Notes: generated from the sequence alone by a model not told the origin. 64,000 nt of DNA from Candidatus Nitrotoga sp. M5 (GCF_927904885.1 NZ_CAKMNW010000019.1:21569-85568); one strand, 5' to 3'; positions 29,422-39,127 are shown, counted from the stretch's first letter. A program made the numbers and translations.

Positions 29422-29655
29422 AATCATCCTGATATTCTTCTGCTGGCTCAAAGGATTGAACGAAGATCCTTAACTGTAAATACGGGAGTTGAGCTTTTTC
29501 GTTCGCTTATGTGTAACCCCTCTTTTGTCAGCTAACGTCTCAATCAGCTGCGCGTTATTGAGTCGGCCAGATTGATTTTTTATAAACCCATTTCATTTTT
29601 TAAAAATACCCATTTTGATCATAAACACCAAAACCTAGACGAGCAGAAAAAAAGG

Positions 29656-29770
29656 GGCAGTACTGAGTGGCACTAATTTAGTGCCTTGCTAGCAAGGTTA
29701 GACTATTGTTGAACCCGCGCCAATAATGACTTAAGTTATATTGAAATTTATTTAGTGATATTCGGGGCAG
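29656..29770. repeat. MITE-like element, family with CCGAATGCCACTAAG ends, copy A
   Basis: It begins GGCAGTACTGAGTGGCACTAA and ends TTTAGTGATATTCGGGGCAG, degenerate inverted ends. The interior (AGCAAGGTTAGAC, CCCGCGCCAATAATGACTTAAG) matches the reverse complement of copy B at 31296-31423. No coding capacity. The remaining part of 29422-29973 includes a weak palindrome near 29534-29570 (CTCAAT...ATTGAG) that may be a decayed attC. Confidence 0.6.
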
Positions 29771-29973
29771 TTTTCTTTAAATAATTGTTGCGACAAACCT
29801 GCTGAGAATAGCGCGGCAGAAATTGGCTTGACTGAGCTTCATCTGTAGTAAAAAATGTGCCTTTGCCGTAATTTAGCCATTTTCTAGACTGAACTCGCTT
29901 GCATAATAATGCTCACGACCTACGACGTGTTGTGGCCATAAATTGGCAGGGTAGTACATTGGAACTATTGAAT

Positions 29974-31212
29974 ATGTCGATAATATTTCAGTACAGAGCT
30001 TTATTGGTCGCCAGGGTGGTATGGGCCATCATTTTCACAGTGATCTTGTCGAGTGCGGTCAGGGCAGACGACACTGGGGAGTTTGAGGATGAGTATTGGG
30101 TGCTTCCAAATTTCATGGTAGGCGACAATACGACGTTGACCACTGAGCAGAGCGATCAATTTGAATTGATAACAGCGCAGATACTTCGCCGGCTTGAGGA
30201 AAAAGAATTTAAGGTGAAACGGTGTGTGCGTATTGTAGGTCACGCTTCTACCTGGAAAGATACCCCCGAAGATAAATATTGTCCGCGGTCAGTGGCCCGC
30301 GGTAAAGCAGCAGCAGAACATTTACAGAAATTCCTCAGTGCGCCTGAAGGGTATTTTTCCGGGAAAAAAATCAGAAGCAAAATAGTAAGCGAGGACACAG
30401 TTGGATTAGGAGAGACCGGAATCTGCGATGGAGCAGCCCAAACTGCTGTTTGCAACCCACTCGACGGTACCGATGTGACTATAGTTTATGGCGGGCGAGC
30501 CAATCACGAGCCGCTTTTTAATAACATGCCGACCAGTATATCAAAGGAAGCCCAAGCCAACCGCGCGAATAACAGGCGCGTTGAAATCACCCTACCTGTT
30601 GTTCCAATTAGTTGGTGTGAACGCCATAAGCCTTTAGGTAAACGATTGAGCCGGATCACGCTCAAGGGGGAATCTAGAGAACAAATTAGAAAACTAGAAG
30701 GCATTCGACGGACTTTAAGGTCTCATTATTTGTGCGATGAAGACTCGTTAGAGCGCGTAAAGCTGTTTAACTTTAACGACGAAGAGTTCAATGAATTTGA
30801 AGGTAAGCCGATTATTCGATTTTTCTCCCAAGATTTGTATGAGGCCTTTGAAAATCATGAGATCGCGGTCGCGCTCGACGACAAAGGAAAAGTTATTCCT
30901 CTTGGCAATACAGACCCGAAAATCGCTAAGATGGTCATACGCAAATGTAAAAACATCCGGGGAAAGCGCTTGGAATCCTGTCTTAAATGGATCAAAAGTC
31001 GAATAGACGGTCATTTGCAGATTCTTGAAAATGAAATTAGCGATTTCAACTTGGAAAGCAGTGGTACGCCTTGGCTACGGCGGAAAACGCTTGAGTGCAA
31101 GATCGCGAGAAGGATCTTGAAACAAGAGCATAAGGGAATGCGGACACCCTATGCCGGGTATAAAGCGGAATTGAAAAAGTTGCGTGGGTGGTGCTTCAAA
31201 GCCGACGATTAA
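29974..31212 (+). CDS. Secreted or periplasmic protein with OmpA-like domain
   Basis: A 412-residue protein with a signal-type N-terminus (ALLVARVVWAIIFTVILSSAVRA). An OmpA-like peptidoglycan-binding region spans roughly residues 70-190: VRIVGHAST, then SVARGKAAAEHL and the closing NRANNRRVEI. The C-terminal 200 residues are charged and helical with several Cys residues (KCKNIRGKRLESCLKW) and match nothing I know. It probably anchors to the cell wall; the partner is unknown. The alternative start at 29899 has no ribosome site. Confidence 0.6.
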   Translation: MSIIFQYRALLVARVVWAIIFTVILSSAVRADDTGEFEDEYWVLPNFMVGDNTTLTTEQSDQFELITAQILRRLEEKEFKVKRCVRIVGHASTWKDTPEDKYCPRSVARGKAAAEHLQKFLSAPEGYFSGKKIRSKIVSEDTVGLGETGICDGAAQTAVCNPLDGTDVTIVYGGRANHEPLFNNMPTSISKEAQANRANNRRVEITLPVVPISWCERHKPLGKRLSRITLKGESREQIRKLEGIRRTLRSHYLCDEDSLERVKLFNFNDEEFNEFEGKPIIRFFSQDLYEAFENHEIAVALDDKGKVIPLGNTDPKIAKMVIRKCKNIRGKRLESCLKWIKSRIDGHLQILENEISDFNLESSGTPWLRRKTLECKIARRILKQEHKGMRTPYAGYKAELKKLRGWCFKADD

Positions 31213-31295
31213 AATTCCGTGTTGCCTGAGAAGTAGGGACCGTGCAAGTCTCAAGTTCTTCGCATGGGTGTTAGGAAATGAAGATTGAAAGGCTT

Positions 31296-31423
31296 CAGTG
31301 CCGAATGCCACTAAGTTAATGGAGCTTAGCATAGCTAAAGCAACAACTTAAGCCAGTATTGGCGCGGATTTACCAAGAGTCAAACCTTGCTAAAAGGGCT
31401 TAACTTAGTGGCATTCGGTACTG
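31296..31423. repeat. MITE-like element, copy B (best-preserved ends)
   Basis: 128 bases. The terminal inverted repeats are 24 bases long (31296-31319 and 31400-31423) with a single mismatch; the core is CCGAATGCCACTAAGTTAA. Homologous copies lie at 29656, 43970 (right half) and 47476. There is no open frame. It abuts the IS4-type remnant on its right. Confidence 0.8.
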
Positions 31424-31660
31424 CCCCTCATGTCACTCGGTTAAGGGCTCGCTGAGTAGAAATGAAGTCTCTCGCAACTTGCCGGGGCACTGTTAGCCAC
31501 GGCAGCTTCTTGGGTCATCGTTTTTTTTCGCGTGGCTCAATCCGGTCAGGTCTAAATGGTAACCGCATTGTCGCGATACAGGCAGTTACGGTTGCAATCA
31601 GTGTGCGAGTGGCCAGAACAGTAGCACTGACTTGCAGCAGCTGTCGACGTTTGAACTTAA
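31424..31660 (-). pseudogene. IS4-type transposase C-terminal remnant, left flank of island
   Basis: On the minus strand the translation gives LPFRPDRIEPREKKR, then a stop where Trp or Arg is expected, then PKKLPWLTVPRQVARDF. RPxRIEPRxxKRRPK...LTxPR is the signature C-terminus of IS4-family transposases. The outer end carries CACTCGGTTAAGGG. The segment 31434-31588 is an inverted, about 90% similar copy of 40514-40684. No N-terminal part is left. 31661-31827 holds nothing recognisable. Confidence 0.6.
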
Positions 31661-31827
31661 GCATGATTGTATCCCTCGTTGCGGAAGTGCCGCGAATCTC
31701 GCGATTGGATCGAGCATCGTGAACGACTCGGGGCAGTCAGGTTGCGGCGACGAGAACGCTACAGCCGATGCCGACTTGCCATTAGCGAGTTTGACTTTCT
31801 CTTATCTCGACAAGTAATGTTGATGCC

Positions 31828-33312
31828 TTACAGGAGCTTTCTCATTCGAAGCGAGATGTCGTGGTTTTCGTAGAGAGCTTGAATAATTTCCGTATACAAC
31901 GCGGTGAATTGTTTGTTGTGGATGAGATTGCCAAAAACGGGTTCGAGTTTAAGAAATGACAGCGTGTCATCTGGGGTTCTCTTCGCAGCTTGATGCAGTT
32001 CGTCTTTCATTGCATCGATAATATCGAGCCGCGCGCCGTGCCGGTCGACGCCCTTGTCGCTATAGAAACACCATGCGGCGATGACCAGGGTGGCATATTT
32101 GATGCTGCCGCCGCGCTCCAGATTTGCGGTGATCGTCGGGACCAGGAATACCGGCAGCTTGGCGGAACTTTCCAGGCAGATTCGCGCCAGGCTGTCCTTG
32201 ATGTTCGGGTTGCCGAACCGCTCGATCAGACTGTCCTTGTAAGCGTCCAGATCGATTCCTTCCACCGGGTCGAGCACCGGGGTCGCCTCCACATCCATGA
32301 ACCGGCGCAGATAGGTCGCAAACAGCGGATCGGCCACGCAGCCATCGATGGTTTTGTGTCCGTGAATCGACCCAAGCAACCCGAGGACGGAATGCCCAGC
32401 GTTGAGCAACCGTAGTTTCATTTTCTCGTACGGCGTGACGTCGGGAACAAACTGCGCGCCGACCTTTTCCCACGCGGGCCGGCCGTTGGAGAAACTGTCT
32501 TCGATGACCCATTGGGTGAACGGTTCGCAGGTGACCGGCCATTGGTCATTCAATCCCACTTCGCTACGGAGGTACGCGATATCCTCCGGCGTTGTTACGG
32601 GCGTGATCCGGTCCACCATGGCATTGGGGAAGCACACGTCGCTCTCGATCCACCGCGCGAGCTCGGGATCCTGCCTGCCCGCGAATGCCAGCACCATCTT
32701 GCGCGTCAGGTTGCCGTTGTGCTGGATGTTGTCGCATGACTGAATGGTGACGGCCGGGAGCCCCTGGGCGCGGCGTTTCTTGAGCGCAGCGGTCAGATAG
32801 CCAAACACCGTCTTCGGGGTCTCGGGATGTTCCAGATCATGCCGCACATCGGCATCGCCGAAATCGAACTCGCCCGTAGCGGGGTTGAAGTTGTAGCCCC
32901 CCTCGGTGATGGTCAGCGAAACGATCTTGGTGTCCGCGCTGGCCATCTTGTCGATGACGGCGCCGGGATCGTCGCAGCCCAGCTTGAAATCGATCAGGGA
33001 GCCGATGACGCAGGTTTCGACCTTTCCTTGGGGATGCTTCACGATCAACGTGTAGAGATAGTCCTGCGCTTTCAGAATATCCCCGATTTTGCGGTCGGCC
33101 TCTCGCAGACCCACGCCGCAGATGCCCCAGTCGGACGCCTCGGACTCGTTCATCAGCGCATCGGTGTAATACGCTTCGTGTGATCGGTGGAATCCGCCGA
33201 CGCCGATATGGACGATGCCGGCTTTGACTTTGCTCCGGTCATAGGATGGACGAGCGATTTCGTCGGTGAGGAGGTGAAGGTTTTCCTGCTTGAGTTGAAC
33301 GAGTTCCGTCAT
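31828..33312 (-). CDS. Mannitol 2-dehydrogenase family oxidoreductase
   Basis: A 494-residue member of the polyol-specific long-chain dehydrogenase family (MtlK/UxuB group), which oxidises mannitol or arabitol to the ketose with NAD+. GIVHIGVGGFHRSHEAYYTD is the N-terminal nucleotide-binding region; the catalytic Lys region is KMKLRLLNAGHSVLG. Length equals Rhodobacter or Pseudomonas mannitol dehydrogenase (about 493). The ATG at 33312 has AGGGAG upstream and overlaps the preceding short ORF as ATGA. Mannitol is the likeliest substrate from the fructokinase and polyol-binding protein beside it. GC-rich relative to the rest of the window. Confidence 0.9.
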   Translation of the reverse strand: MTELVQLKQENLHLLTDEIARPSYDRSKVKAGIVHIGVGGFHRSHEAYYTDALMNESEASDWGICGVGLREADRKIGDILKAQDYLYTLIVKHPQGKVETCVIGSLIDFKLGCDDPGAVIDKMASADTKIVSLTITEGGYNFNPATGEFDFGDADVRHDLEHPETPKTVFGYLTAALKKRRAQGLPAVTIQSCDNIQHNGNLTRKMVLAFAGRQDPELARWIESDVCFPNAMVDRITPVTTPEDIAYLRSEVGLNDQWPVTCEPFTQWVIEDSFSNGRPAWEKVGAQFVPDVTPYEKMKLRLLNAGHSVLGLLGSIHGHKTIDGCVADPLFATYLRRFMDVEATPVLDPVEGIDLDAYKDSLIERFGNPNIKDSLARICLESSAKLPVFLVPTITANLERGGSIKYATLVIAAWCFYSDKGVDRHGARLDIIDAMKDELHQAAKRTPDDTLSFLKLEPVFGNLIHNKQFTALYTEIIQALYENHDISLRMRKLL

Positions 33313-33464
33313 GACAAACTCCCTATGAACCTTATCGCTATTTTCTCCAGCTGTTTGTTGAGCGCTTTGGCCTGATGCATCACCCAGTGGGCGGAGATGA
33401 AGGCGTACTGGTAGAAATTGTCCCGGTTGGCTTCGCAAACCGCCATGTCCGCGATCCAGAACAT
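33309..33464 (-). CDS. Short ORF coupled to mannitol dehydrogenase (51 aa, possibly a gene remnant)
   Basis: A 51-residue frame (MFWIADMAVCEANRDNFYQY...) whose stop overlaps the mannitol dehydrogenase start as ATGA, the usual sign of coupled translation. The sequence does not match a family I know. It could be the C-terminus of a truncated polyol-operon gene or a genuine small protein. Codon composition is GC-rich like the island. Confidence 0.35.
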   Translation of the reverse strand: MFWIADMAVCEANRDNFYQYAFISAHWVMHQAKALNKQLEKIAIRFIGSLS

Positions 33465-33494
33465 CAATTTTATTCTATTACTTTTCTTTGTTGC

Positions 33495-34379
33495 TCACAA
33501 TTTCTTCAGATGTTCGGGCAGGACCGGGGTTGCACCCTTCTGCGAGCAGACAAACGAGGCGACCCGGTTCGCAAACACATTCACCGTGCTCAGCGGCCAG
33601 CCCTTCAGCACGCCCATGCAGAGCGACGCCGTGAATGAATCCCCGGCTCCGACCGAGTCCACCGCAAGCCCCTCCACTCCCGGGGTGTCATCTACTTCAG
33701 CGCCCCCTACAAGCACGCTTCCGTCCGGACCGCGCGTGTAGGCTACCAGCCTCAGGTCAAACCGTTCACGCAACTCGTTGAGCTGATCCATTACATTGCC
33801 GCGCAGGCCGAAGTAGCCGGCCAGCACTGGAAGCTCTTCGTCGCTGAGCTTCAAAATCGAAGCGAGGCGTAGCGAGGCGTCGACTTGCTCCTTCGAAAAA
33901 AAAGACTGTCGCAAATTCACGTCGAAAATCTTCAGCGCCGCCTCCGGCATGTGCCGCAAGAACGTGTGGATGGTTTCGCGCGAAACCGGTGAGCGCTGCG
34001 AAAGCGATCCAAAACACACCGCATCCAGGGTCGCCGCCAGCGCCTTGAGCCCGCCGGTAAAAGCAATATGATCCCATGCCACATTCTCGAAAATCCGATA
34101 GGAAGGTTTGCCCTCTTCGTTCAGCGTCACCTGCACAGTTCCGGTAGGGAACGTGTCGCTTTCCAGGACATAGCTGGCATCCACCCCCATTTCCCGCAGC
34201 TTGTCGCGAATGCCCAGTCCCAGTTCATCGGTCCCCACGCAGCTTACTGGATAGGCCTTCGCGCCGAGCTGGTAGCAATGGAACGCAAAATTGGCCGGGG
34301 CGCCGCCGAGACGCTTGTGCTCTGGAAACACATCCCAAAGCAACTCGCCGATTCCCGCCACTGTAAAACCATTACTCAT
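33495..34379 (-). CDS. PfkB-family carbohydrate kinase, probable fructokinase
   Basis: A 294-residue ribokinase-fold kinase. The N-terminal substrate segment is GELLWDVFPEHKRLGGAPANFAFH; the C-terminal catalytic signature is AVDSVGAGDSFTASL with the Asp base. It would phosphorylate the fructose made by the mannitol dehydrogenase downstream. No membrane or signal sequence. Fructokinase is inferred from context and the GGAPANFA type of N-terminus. Confidence 0.88.
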   Translation of the reverse strand: MSNGFTVAGIGELLWDVFPEHKRLGGAPANFAFHCYQLGAKAYPVSCVGTDELGLGIRDKLREMGVDASYVLESDTFPTGTVQVTLNEEGKPSYRIFENVAWDHIAFTGGLKALAATLDAVCFGSLSQRSPVSRETIHTFLRHMPEAALKIFDVNLRQSFFSKEQVDASLRLASILKLSDEELPVLAGYFGLRGNVMDQLNELRERFDLRLVAYTRGPDGSVLVGGAEVDDTPGVEGLAVDSVGAGDSFTASLCMGVLKGWPLSTVNVFANRVASFVCSQKGATPVLPEHLKKL

Positions 34380-34454
34380 TCTTCATACCCCTCTCCTTAA
34401 ACCATTCGTCCTCAACGCATCCAGGTGCCAGCGTCGACATTGAGGGGCGTGGTA

Positions 34455-35449
34455 TCACCCCATCCCGGTCGCTGTGGTCACGCGTCCTTAAACTGCGGGC
34501 TCTGACGCCCCCCGCACCGCAGCTCTTTGCAGTGCCTTAGAACGCTTCAAATCCCAGTAGGCGAAGACAAAGTAGATCACCGTGCACCAGATGCTAACGT
34601 CGTAGAACCGCTCCAGATTGACATAGTAGACATAGATGTCAGGGCTGTGGAACAGAACCCTCCAGGCAAGAACGAATGGAACTGCCAGGCCAATGATGAT
34701 GTAGATCGCCTTGATCACTTTGGAAAGAATGGAGGCGTCATTGACGGGCTCGTGACTCTCCGTTGCGGCTTGTTGCGCATGAAATTCGGCGACTCTCTCC
34801 TGGAACACCCGTTCCGCCTGCTCGCCCTCGGGATAGCTTTCAGCAGCACCGTATTTCTTCGCCAGCACGATATAGGCGGCGATCGAGACGAACCAGGTCG
34901 GCAGGAACAGGTAGTAGAACGGAATGATGTTGAGCGCGCCCAGACCAAAACCAAAAACCAGCGAGACCGCCCATGTGCCGATCGCCGGGACGCTGTACTG
35001 CAAGCCCTTGAAACGAGCCCAATAGCGGGTAAATCCGATTCTCGGGAAGATATGGTGTTCGGCGAAGACGATACCGCCCACCGGCACGAGAATGAGGCCG
35101 GCATAGGTCAAGAGGGGGAGCATGCTTTGGTAAATGAATGGAAAGGCACTCGCGACCACGACCGCCAGTCCAACGAGCAAGGTTACCTTCGTCCTGGGCA
35201 CGTCGGGAAATACGGCCTGCGCGGCTAGACCGGCGCGGTAAAGGTTCGCATTGGCGGTTGTCCACCCGGCAACGACCACGATCACAAACCCCGATGCGCC
35301 CAGGGCATAGAAGGCCACTTCGCCCGGATCGACCACCATGATGCTGGATTTCGTCATCGCCGCGGTCGCCGCGCCCATGAGTCCCGCTGAAATCCAGGCC
35401 ACGTAGTGTCCGAACATCATGCCCGTACTGGTCGCGAGACCATAACTTT
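34455..35449. repeat. 995-bp direct repeat, copy 1
   Basis: These bases recur at 39519-40513, at a constant offset of 5064 bases, with no difference seen. The copy covers the 3' half of the NCS1 permease gene and about 33 bases beyond its stop. Left breakpoint is at TCACCCC, right breakpoint at CATAACTTT. Confidence 0.95.
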
Positions 35450-36248
35450 TCTTCTTGGCATAGCGGAGCAGCGCCATGTCGATCAGCCCGAAGTGAGAGA
35501 AGGTGTTCGCGGCCCACGCGAAGCCGGCAACCTCGAGCATCCCGATGCCCGGTTTTCCCTCGGCGTTCAGGCCCGTCCAGACGGTTGCTCCGGCTATCTG
35601 CACGAAATCGGAAAAGCTGGTCAGGGTGGTGTAGCCAGTGATGAATTCCGAGAGCGCGGGAAGCAGAACCATGCCGCCGACGATGAACATCACCATCAGC
35701 CATGGTGCGCAGATGCTGGCAAATTCGGTGACCGCATTGAACCCGAAGACCGCAACCAGAACCACGATGACCGCAACCGCGATAGCCACGATGACGAACA
35801 GCACACTCGTCGGATACGGATGCACCTGTGGGGGAATATCGAACAATGCTCTGACAGCCGTTGCCGACACGGTGATCATGGCCGCCGATATGACGCCGAA
35901 GATCAAGACATTGGCCACGTTGTAGAGGCGCGACATCGAGTCGCCGGCAATGCGGTTCAAATAGGTGTAGAGGCTCAGCCGGGTATCGACCGCGATCGGC
36001 GCGGTGATCAGCCAGAAGCTCAGGATGGCCAGCGTGTTGCCGATCAGCAGACCGATGAGAATGTCCCATATCCCCGCACCCAGTGCCACAAAGGTGGCGC
36101 CGATCACGAATTCCGTCGCGGCAACGTGTTCGGCGGCATACAGGCCGGCAAAGCGCCCCCAGCCATGCAGCTTATGCGGTGGGATCGGAAGCTGCTCGTC
36201 GTCCATATCGGCTATGGACTGTCCTGGATCGAAAGCTTTATTGGTCAT
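34488..36248 (-). CDS. NCS1-family permease (purine-cytosine permease type)
   Basis: A 586-residue inner-membrane transporter with about 12 hydrophobic segments and NCS1 features: the N-terminal GWGRFAGLYAAEHVAATEFVIG and central NTFSHFGLIDMALL. The last 100 residues form a cytoplasmic insertion rich in Glu/Gln/Ala followed by two further spans, longer than CodB (about 420). NCS1 proteins move nucleobases, hydantoins or related compounds; an uncharacterised substrate, possibly a polyol or sugar derivative given the neighbours, is only inference. The 3' half is duplicated at 39519-40513. Confidence 0.82.
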   Translation of the reverse strand: MTNKAFDPGQSIADMDDEQLPIPPHKLHGWGRFAGLYAAEHVAATEFVIGATFVALGAGIWDILIGLLIGNTLAILSFWLITAPIAVDTRLSLYTYLNRIAGDSMSRLYNVANVLIFGVISAAMITVSATAVRALFDIPPQVHPYPTSVLFVIVAIAVAVIVVLVAVFGFNAVTEFASICAPWLMVMFIVGGMVLLPALSEFITGYTTLTSFSDFVQIAGATVWTGLNAEGKPGIGMLEVAGFAWAANTFSHFGLIDMALLRYAKKKSYGLATSTGMMFGHYVAWISAGLMGAATAAMTKSSIMVVDPGEVAFYALGASGFVIVVVAGWTTANANLYRAGLAAQAVFPDVPRTKVTLLVGLAVVVASAFPFIYQSMLPLLTYAGLILVPVGGIVFAEHHIFPRIGFTRYWARFKGLQYSVPAIGTWAVSLVFGFGLGALNIIPFYYLFLPTWFVSIAAYIVLAKKYGAAESYPEGEQAERVFQERVAEFHAQQAATESHEPVNDASILSKVIKAIYIIIGLAVPFVLAWRVLFHSPDIYVYYVNLERFYDVSIWCTVIYFVFAYWDLKRSKALQRAAVRGASEPAV

Positions 36249-36386
36249 TTTTCGCTCCCCTACTACTGTGTCTTACGTCATTCCAATCAACGGGAAATTT
36301 GTCTGCAGAAGCAATAGGCGGTCGACTATCGCCCACCGTCCGCAGCCGGACATGCCGAGTGAGCTTAGCGGCGGATCGCGGGGGGT

Positions 36387-37715
36387 TCATAGAGCGGAAT
36401 GACCTTGGAGGAAGCGGGCGCGCTCTATGACCTTCCCAGTCACCCACTGGGCGTTGCCAAGCGCTTCATCGATCGGGATCGTTCCCGACAGCGCCGCTGC
36501 GAACCTGTTACCCACCGCGGTGCCGATGCTCTGGAACTCCGGAATCGCGACAAACTGAATTCCGGTATAGGGCACGGGTTCGACGGTCGGATGGTTCGGA
36601 TCGGCTGCCAGGATCGACGCGAGCGTTGTCCTGGCAAAGGGCGCCGCGTCGAGATACGCCCGGTTCTCATAGAGCGACCTGCGGGTGCCCGGAGGCACGT
36701 TCGGCCAGCCGTCCTTCGTCGCGACCAGTTCCAGGTAGTGCTTCGAGGTGGCCCAGGCCACGAACTTCTTCGCCGCATCTTTGTTGTGGGAACTCTCGGG
36801 AATTGCCAGCGCCCAGGCCCAGAGCCAGTTTGCGCTCTTGCCCAGGCCCTTGTCCGGTGCGAGCGCGAAACCCACACTGTTGGCCACATCAGAGTCCGCA
36901 TTGGTCACAAACTGCCCAGCCGCAGTCGCGTCAATCCAGATCGCGCACTTGCCTGCCCGGAACAGGGCCAGGTTTTCTTTGTAGCCCTTGGCCGACGCGT
37001 CTGGCGGGCCGACTTCGTTCATCAGCTCGACGTAGTCGGTGATCGTCGCCTTCCAGGCTTCACCGTCGAACTGAGGTTTCCAGTTCATATCGAACCAGCG
37101 AGCACCGTAGGAGTTGGCCATGGCAGTCAGGAAGGCCATGTTCTCCCCCCAGCCTGGCTTGCCACGCAGGCAAATGCCATAAACCTCATTGCTTTTGTCG
37201 GTCAGCTTGCGGGCAGCGTCCTTGATGAAATCCCACGTGGGCTTCTCGGGCATATCGAGCCCGGCTTTCTTGAACAGATCGGTGCGGTACATGGTGAATG
37301 AAGACTCGCCATAGAACGGCACGGCGTACATCTTTCCCTTGAACGACAGGCCCTGGCGGATCGGCGGCAGGATATCCTCGACGTCGTAGTCTGCCGGCAA
37401 ACCGTCGAGTGTCACAAGCCACCCTCGCTTGGCCCAGATGGGAGCCTCGTAGGTGCCAATTGACAGTACGTCGAACTGCCCACCTTTGGTCGCAATGTCG
37501 GTGGTGACGCGCTGGCGTAGCACGTTCTCTTCCAGCACGACCCAGTCGAGTTTGATCTCGGGATTGGCTTTCTCGAACGCCTCCGAGAGCCTCTGCATCC
37601 GGATCATGTCGCCGTTGTTGACCATGGCGATGGTCAGTTTGGTTTCCGCCTGCAGTCCCGTGCTTGCCAGGGCCAGAATCGCGGCGCCCGCCACTGAAAT
37701 CATTCGTAGCTTCAT
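36387..37715 (-). CDS. ABC transporter sugar/polyol-binding protein (sorbitol/mannitol type)
   Basis: A 442-residue periplasmic binding protein with signal peptide MKLRMISVAGAAILALASTGLQA. The family-1 extracellular solute-binding fold shows in GGQFDVLSIGTYEAPIWAKRGWL and YAVPFYGESSFTMYRTDLFKKAGL, closest in pattern to SmoE/MtlE of polyol transporters. The cognate permease (two membrane proteins) and ATPase genes are absent from this window, so transport by this system cannot be complete here. Confidence 0.87.
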   Translation of the reverse strand: MKLRMISVAGAAILALASTGLQAETKLTIAMVNNGDMIRMQRLSEAFEKANPEIKLDWVVLEENVLRQRVTTDIATKGGQFDVLSIGTYEAPIWAKRGWLVTLDGLPADYDVEDILPPIRQGLSFKGKMYAVPFYGESSFTMYRTDLFKKAGLDMPEKPTWDFIKDAARKLTDKSNEVYGICLRGKPGWGENMAFLTAMANSYGARWFDMNWKPQFDGEAWKATITDYVELMNEVGPPDASAKGYKENLALFRAGKCAIWIDATAAGQFVTNADSDVANSVGFALAPDKGLGKSANWLWAWALAIPESSHNKDAAKKFVAWATSKHYLELVATKDGWPNVPPGTRRSLYENRAYLDAAPFARTTLASILAADPNHPTVEPVPYTGIQFVAIPEFQSIGTAVGNRFAAALSGTIPIDEALGNAQWVTGKVIERARFLQGHSAL

Positions 37716-37801
37716 CCTTCTCCCCTCAACGCTTGTCGTTTGTCGATTCTTTCAGCGAGCTGTCATTGGTGCAATTGTATGTTCAAACATGCCGAGCTGC
37801 T

Positions 37802-39100
37802 TTAGAAATTTAGACTGAGTTGCGCGCCTAGCACGGTGGCGTTCGCCACATTCGCCAAGCCATCCGGGTGACGCACATACTGGATGCTTGGCATCACTTC
37901 GATGCCTGGCGCCAGCGCAATGTTGTAGTTCAGTTCGACCACGTACTCGTAACGTTGCACACCCACTGCCGAAGCGCCCACGGGCCGCAACTGGTTGTAC
38001 AGGCGCTGTGCCGCAGTCAGCTTGCTGCTGACTGCATTGCGACCAAGCGCAAGGCCGATACGGTCATGTGGTCGCGAGGCGAAGGGCCCGGTGATAAAGC
38101 CACCGATGGCGAGAACCTCGCCAACTTGGCTTATCCTTTTGTCCGGATGAATCATGCTTGCGAACATTCGCAGGCCGCCGCCGGAAGCAGTGCGATACAC
38201 CTGTATCTCAAGATTGACGTAAAAGGCATGGCTTTCGCTCACGCTTGCGACGGGGGTTGTCGTCAGGCCAGCCGGAAAACCAGCCTCGTCATAAATTTTA
38301 CTGGCGCTGCTATCGTTTCGAACGACGCCAACGCGATAGTCGCCGTCGATTCCGTTACCGTAATCTGCCTTGTATTCAACCTCGCCAACCAGCATGGTTC
38401 CAGTCCAACCACCTGAAGGCCAAAGCCTGAGTCCGTTAGACGTTGAAAGGGCGTCCTTATTGTTGTTGTAGCCACCGGCCTTGAAATACCAGTGCTTGTC
38501 CGGCGTGAATGTGACTTGCGCACCAAGCGCGCTCACCGGGTTGCTATACCAGCTGCTGTTGATGAAATTCGATGAACCGCCGCTACAGAAGGTCAGATTC
38601 TGAAAGGCGCAACTCATGGCAAAGAAGTCGGCGCTGGGATAAATGCGCCCCACCTTGACCGACAGATGATCGTCGAACAGCTTCTGGGTCAGCGAGAATT
38701 GCGTTAGGCGTGTGATGTTCCCGCGCCCGTAAATCTGCTGTGATTGCAACAGAAACGGCATCCCGGCTTCGTTGTTGATCAAGGTGCCGTTGCGATCGGT
38801 GATCTCCACCTTGAGCTCCGCGCCGCGCCAACCGATCAACTTATCGAGAACGAAATAGCCTCCCAGAAAAAACTGATCAGCGTATGCCGTCGTATGGCGC
38901 TTGCCGCCCGAGGTATTCTTGGCACCCTGGCTGAAGTAGCCGAGTTTGAACGTAACCCCTTCATCAGCGAGCTTCGCCCGCTCACCGCCCCAGTCGCCGG
39001 TAATGTACTGGTTGGCCGGAAAACCATCGGCATGTACAACTGTGCCTGTCATCGTTGCCAGGATTCCGAGTGTATACACAATTGACCTGTACTTTTTCAT
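37802..39100 (-). CDS. Carbohydrate-selective porin, OprB family
   Basis: A 432-residue outer-membrane beta-barrel porin with a signal peptide (KKYRSIVYTLGILATMTGTVVHA) and OprB features (QYITGDWGGERAKLADEGVTF, and a C-terminal LGAQLSLNF ending in Phe). OprB channels take up sugars across the outer membrane and typically sit in sugar-catabolism operons, which agrees with the binding protein downstream. Confidence 0.9.
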   Translation of the reverse strand: MKKYRSIVYTLGILATMTGTVVHADGFPANQYITGDWGGERAKLADEGVTFKLGYFSQGAKNTSGGKRHTTAYADQFFLGGYFVLDKLIGWRGAELKVEITDRNGTLINNEAGMPFLLQSQQIYGRGNITRLTQFSLTQKLFDDHLSVKVGRIYPSADFFAMSCAFQNLTFCSGGSSNFINSSWYSNPVSALGAQVTFTPDKHWYFKAGGYNNNKDALSTSNGLRLWPSGGWTGTMLVGEVEYKADYGNGIDGDYRVGVVRNDSSASKIYDEAGFPAGLTTTPVASVSESHAFYVNLEIQVYRTASGGGLRMFASMIHPDKRISQVGEVLAIGGFITGPFASRPHDRIGLALGRNAVSSKLTAAQRLYNQLRPVGASAVGVQRYEYVVELNYNIALAPGIEVMPSIQYVRHPDGLANVANATVLGAQLSLNF

Positions 39101-39127
39101 AGTAGACTTCCCCTTCTAAGGCCCAGG

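Noticed and set aside
34527..35228. A 233-codon plus-strand frame opposite the NCS1 permease
   Set aside because: It is the antisense shadow of the permease in a GC-rich region; it occurs identically in the duplicated copy and has no ribosome site or family features.
34840..36069. A 409-codon minus-strand frame in another phase of the permease gene
   Set aside because: Rich in Arg, His and Gly as expected for an out-of-frame reading of a GC-rich gene; the in-frame NCS1 protein explains the region fully.
36399..37301. A 300-codon plus-strand frame opposite the binding-protein gene
   Set aside because: Shadow of the solute-binding protein, whose signal peptide and fold are clear on the minus strand.
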